This document shows, one piece after another, positions 6,851 to 7,132 of a DNA stretch of 7,132 nt. The position numbers were made by a program, and so were the translations under genes. Position 1 is the stretch's first letter. Each line of letters opens with the position of its first letter. The notes below the pieces were generated by a model. That model was given only the letters and a program-made list of their open reading frames with translations, was not told the DNA's origin and ran no database searches. The DNA is from Verrucomicrobia bacterium UBA3841 (GTDB lineage Bacteria > Verrucomicrobiota > Kiritimatiellia > RFP12 > UBA1067). The DNA is taken from contig DGHT01000006.1 of assembly GCA_002392765.1 (NCBI GenBank), positions 47,406 to 54,537 of the forward strand. The letters are read 5' to 3'.

Positions 6851-6880
6851 GCTTTCGATCGCTTTCGCCCGCTTTCGATC
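6851..6880. repeat. 10-bp tandem sub-repeat, three copies (first block)
   Basis: GCTTTCGATC, GCTTTCGCCC and GCTTTCGATC follow one another exactly at 10-bp steps between hairpins 1 and 2. The equivalent place after hairpin 2 (6928-6937) has one copy, GGTTTCGATC. The 20-base difference, plus one base in hairpin 2, accounts for the 78 versus 57 bp spacing. The 10-bp period is close to one helical turn. Confidence 0.85.
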
Positions 6881-6985
6881 GCATGGTCGAAGAACCATGC
6901 TTACAGGACGTTCGCAACCCTGCGCCCGGTTTCGATCGCATGGTTTGAAGAACCATGCTTACTGGACGTTCGCAACCCTGCGCCC

Positions 6986-7015
6986 GCTTTCGATCGCTTT
7001 CGCCCGCTTTCGATT
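6986..7015. repeat. 10-bp tandem sub-repeat, three copies (second block)
   Basis: GCTTTCGATC, GCTTTCGCCC and GCTTTCGATT repeat the first block with one change at the last base. The block lies between hairpins 3 and 4. Its near-identity to 6851-6880 suggests that a larger unit was duplicated, instead of the 10-mers expanding twice independently. Confidence 0.85.
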
Positions 7016-7099
7016 GCATGGTTTGAAGAACCATGCTTACTGGACGTTCGCAACTTTGCGCCTGCTTTCGTCCTGTAAGCGCGGTCCTTCAGACCGCGC
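7016..7099. repeat. Inverted pair of hairpin elements (REPIN-like), hairpin 4 and the terminator copy
   Basis: The 31-base arm 7016-7046 (hairpin plus TTACTGGACG) matches the reverse complement of 7069-7099 at 24 of 31 positions, with 22 bases between the arms. Six of the seven differences form three compensated stem pairs (arm positions 3/19, 4/18 and 8/14), each A-T or T-A in hairpin 4 and G-C or C-G in the other arm. The seventh is T/A at arm position 26, where hairpin copy 2 already has the other base. Two inverted REP sequences around a short centre is the layout known as a REPIN. Confidence 0.75.
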
Positions 7100-7106
7100 G
7101 TTTTTT
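7079..7106 (+). terminator. Intrinsic (rho-independent) terminator, plus strand
   Basis: GCGCGGTC (7079-7086), loop CTTCA, and GACCGCGC (7092-7099) form a perfect GC-rich 8-bp stem. It is followed by one G and six Ts (7101-7106). On the minus strand the tract precedes the stem, so it should not stop lysS transcription. No plus-strand gene lies upstream in the window; the nearest upstream DNA is antisense lysS and the hairpin array. It may guard lysS against antisense transcription, or end an unannotated RNA. Confidence 0.8.
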
Positions 7107-7129
7107 CATGCCCGCAGGGCATAAAAAAA
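7101..7129. repeat. Palindrome T6-C-ATGCCC-GCA-GGGCAT-A7 at the window edge
   Basis: ATGCCC (7108-7113) and GGGCAT (7117-7122) are perfect inverted copies around GCA. The flanking T6 and A-tract can extend the pairing with one C/A mismatch (7107/7123). The minus strand reads GGC followed by seven Ts at 7132-7123, which would suit the tail of a terminator for a leftward gene whose stem lies mostly outside the window. That last point cannot be tested here. Confidence 0.5.
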
Positions 7130-7132
7130 GCC

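Larger units (their letters stand above)
6803..7068 (-). repeat. Array of four hairpin repeats upstream of lysS (REP-like palindromic elements)
   Basis: Four hairpins lie at 6803-6823, 6881-6900, 6938-6958 and 7016-7036. Copies 1, 3 and 4 are identical: on the plus strand GCATGGTT, loop TGAAG, AACCATGC, a perfect 8-bp stem. Copy 2 is one base shorter (7-bp stem, loop CGAAGA). Each is followed by a nearly constant tail: TTACWGGACGTTCGCA, then a variable CCC/CTT core and TGCGCC. Starts are spaced 78, 57 and 78 bp. The minus strand would carry all four in the lysS leader if transcription starts to the right. The strand given is that of lysS, because the element's own orientation is unknown. There is no coding potential: the reading frame shifts in copy 2. 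The family resembles REP-type intergenic palindromes; I recognise no named member. Confidence 0.85.

Noticed and set aside
6803..7068. CRISPR array
   Set aside because: The sequences between the hairpins are themselves repeats, not unique spacers, and the spacing alternates 78/57/78. No cas genes are visible.
6810..7124. Open reading frames on both strands through the repeat array, giving repeated peptides
   Set aside because: The frame is not conserved between units: hairpin copy 2 has lost a base, so its peptide is unlike the others, and the frame is regained only through the 20-bp length difference. Hairpins, 10-mers and a terminator explain the sequence better.
6770..7132. T-box, L-box or other known riboswitch in the lysS leader
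   Set aside because: No T-box sequence, lysine-riboswitch core or antiterminator pair was seen on the lysS strand; the structures there are repeats of one simple hairpin.

Overview
The window is GC-rich, densely coded bacterial DNA with five complete protein genes, one gene cut by the left edge, and a 363-bp repeat-rich region at the right end. The lineage cannot be proved from this sequence. The small zinc-binding protein, the SSO1653-like SNF2 protein and the intergenic hairpin repeats fit, from memory, a Planctomycetes-Verrucomicrobia-Lentisphaerae/Kiritimatiellota type of genome. That placement is a low-confidence inference.

Layout from left to right. Positions 1-950 (minus) hold the N-terminal 316 codons of an AMP-forming acyl-CoA synthetase-type enzyme. 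Positions 951-1081 are a divergent promoter region with two extended -10 promoters and a perfect 7-bp inverted repeat between them. Positions 1082-1549 (plus) encode a small secreted protein that looks lysozyme-like. Its ATG lies where transcription should begin, so the mRNA is probably leaderless. It converges on a four-gene minus-strand cluster, and the two strands share one CTAG that supplies both stop codons.

The minus-strand cluster reads, in order of transcription: lysS (class II lysyl-tRNA synthetase), a PP2C-family protein phosphatase joined by an ATGA overlap, a small zinc-binding protein of unknown function 61 bp further on, and an SNF2-family ATPase whose best start lies inside the end of the zinc-protein gene. 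No terminator was seen between these genes, so they may form one operon of translation, signalling and nucleic-acid remodelling functions. No protein kinase partner for the phosphatase is in view.

The most unusual part is 6770-7132, directly upstream of lysS. Four near-identical 20-21-nt hairpins sit 78, 57 and 78 bp apart, with a 10-bp tandem sub-repeat between some of them. A fifth copy faces the other way and carries a T-tract, which makes it a plus-strand intrinsic terminator. The fifth copy differs from its partner at three stem base pairs, and all three changes are compensated. This suggests selection on the folded structure. It looks like a REP/REPIN-type palindromic element family, one copy of which became, or came from, a terminator.
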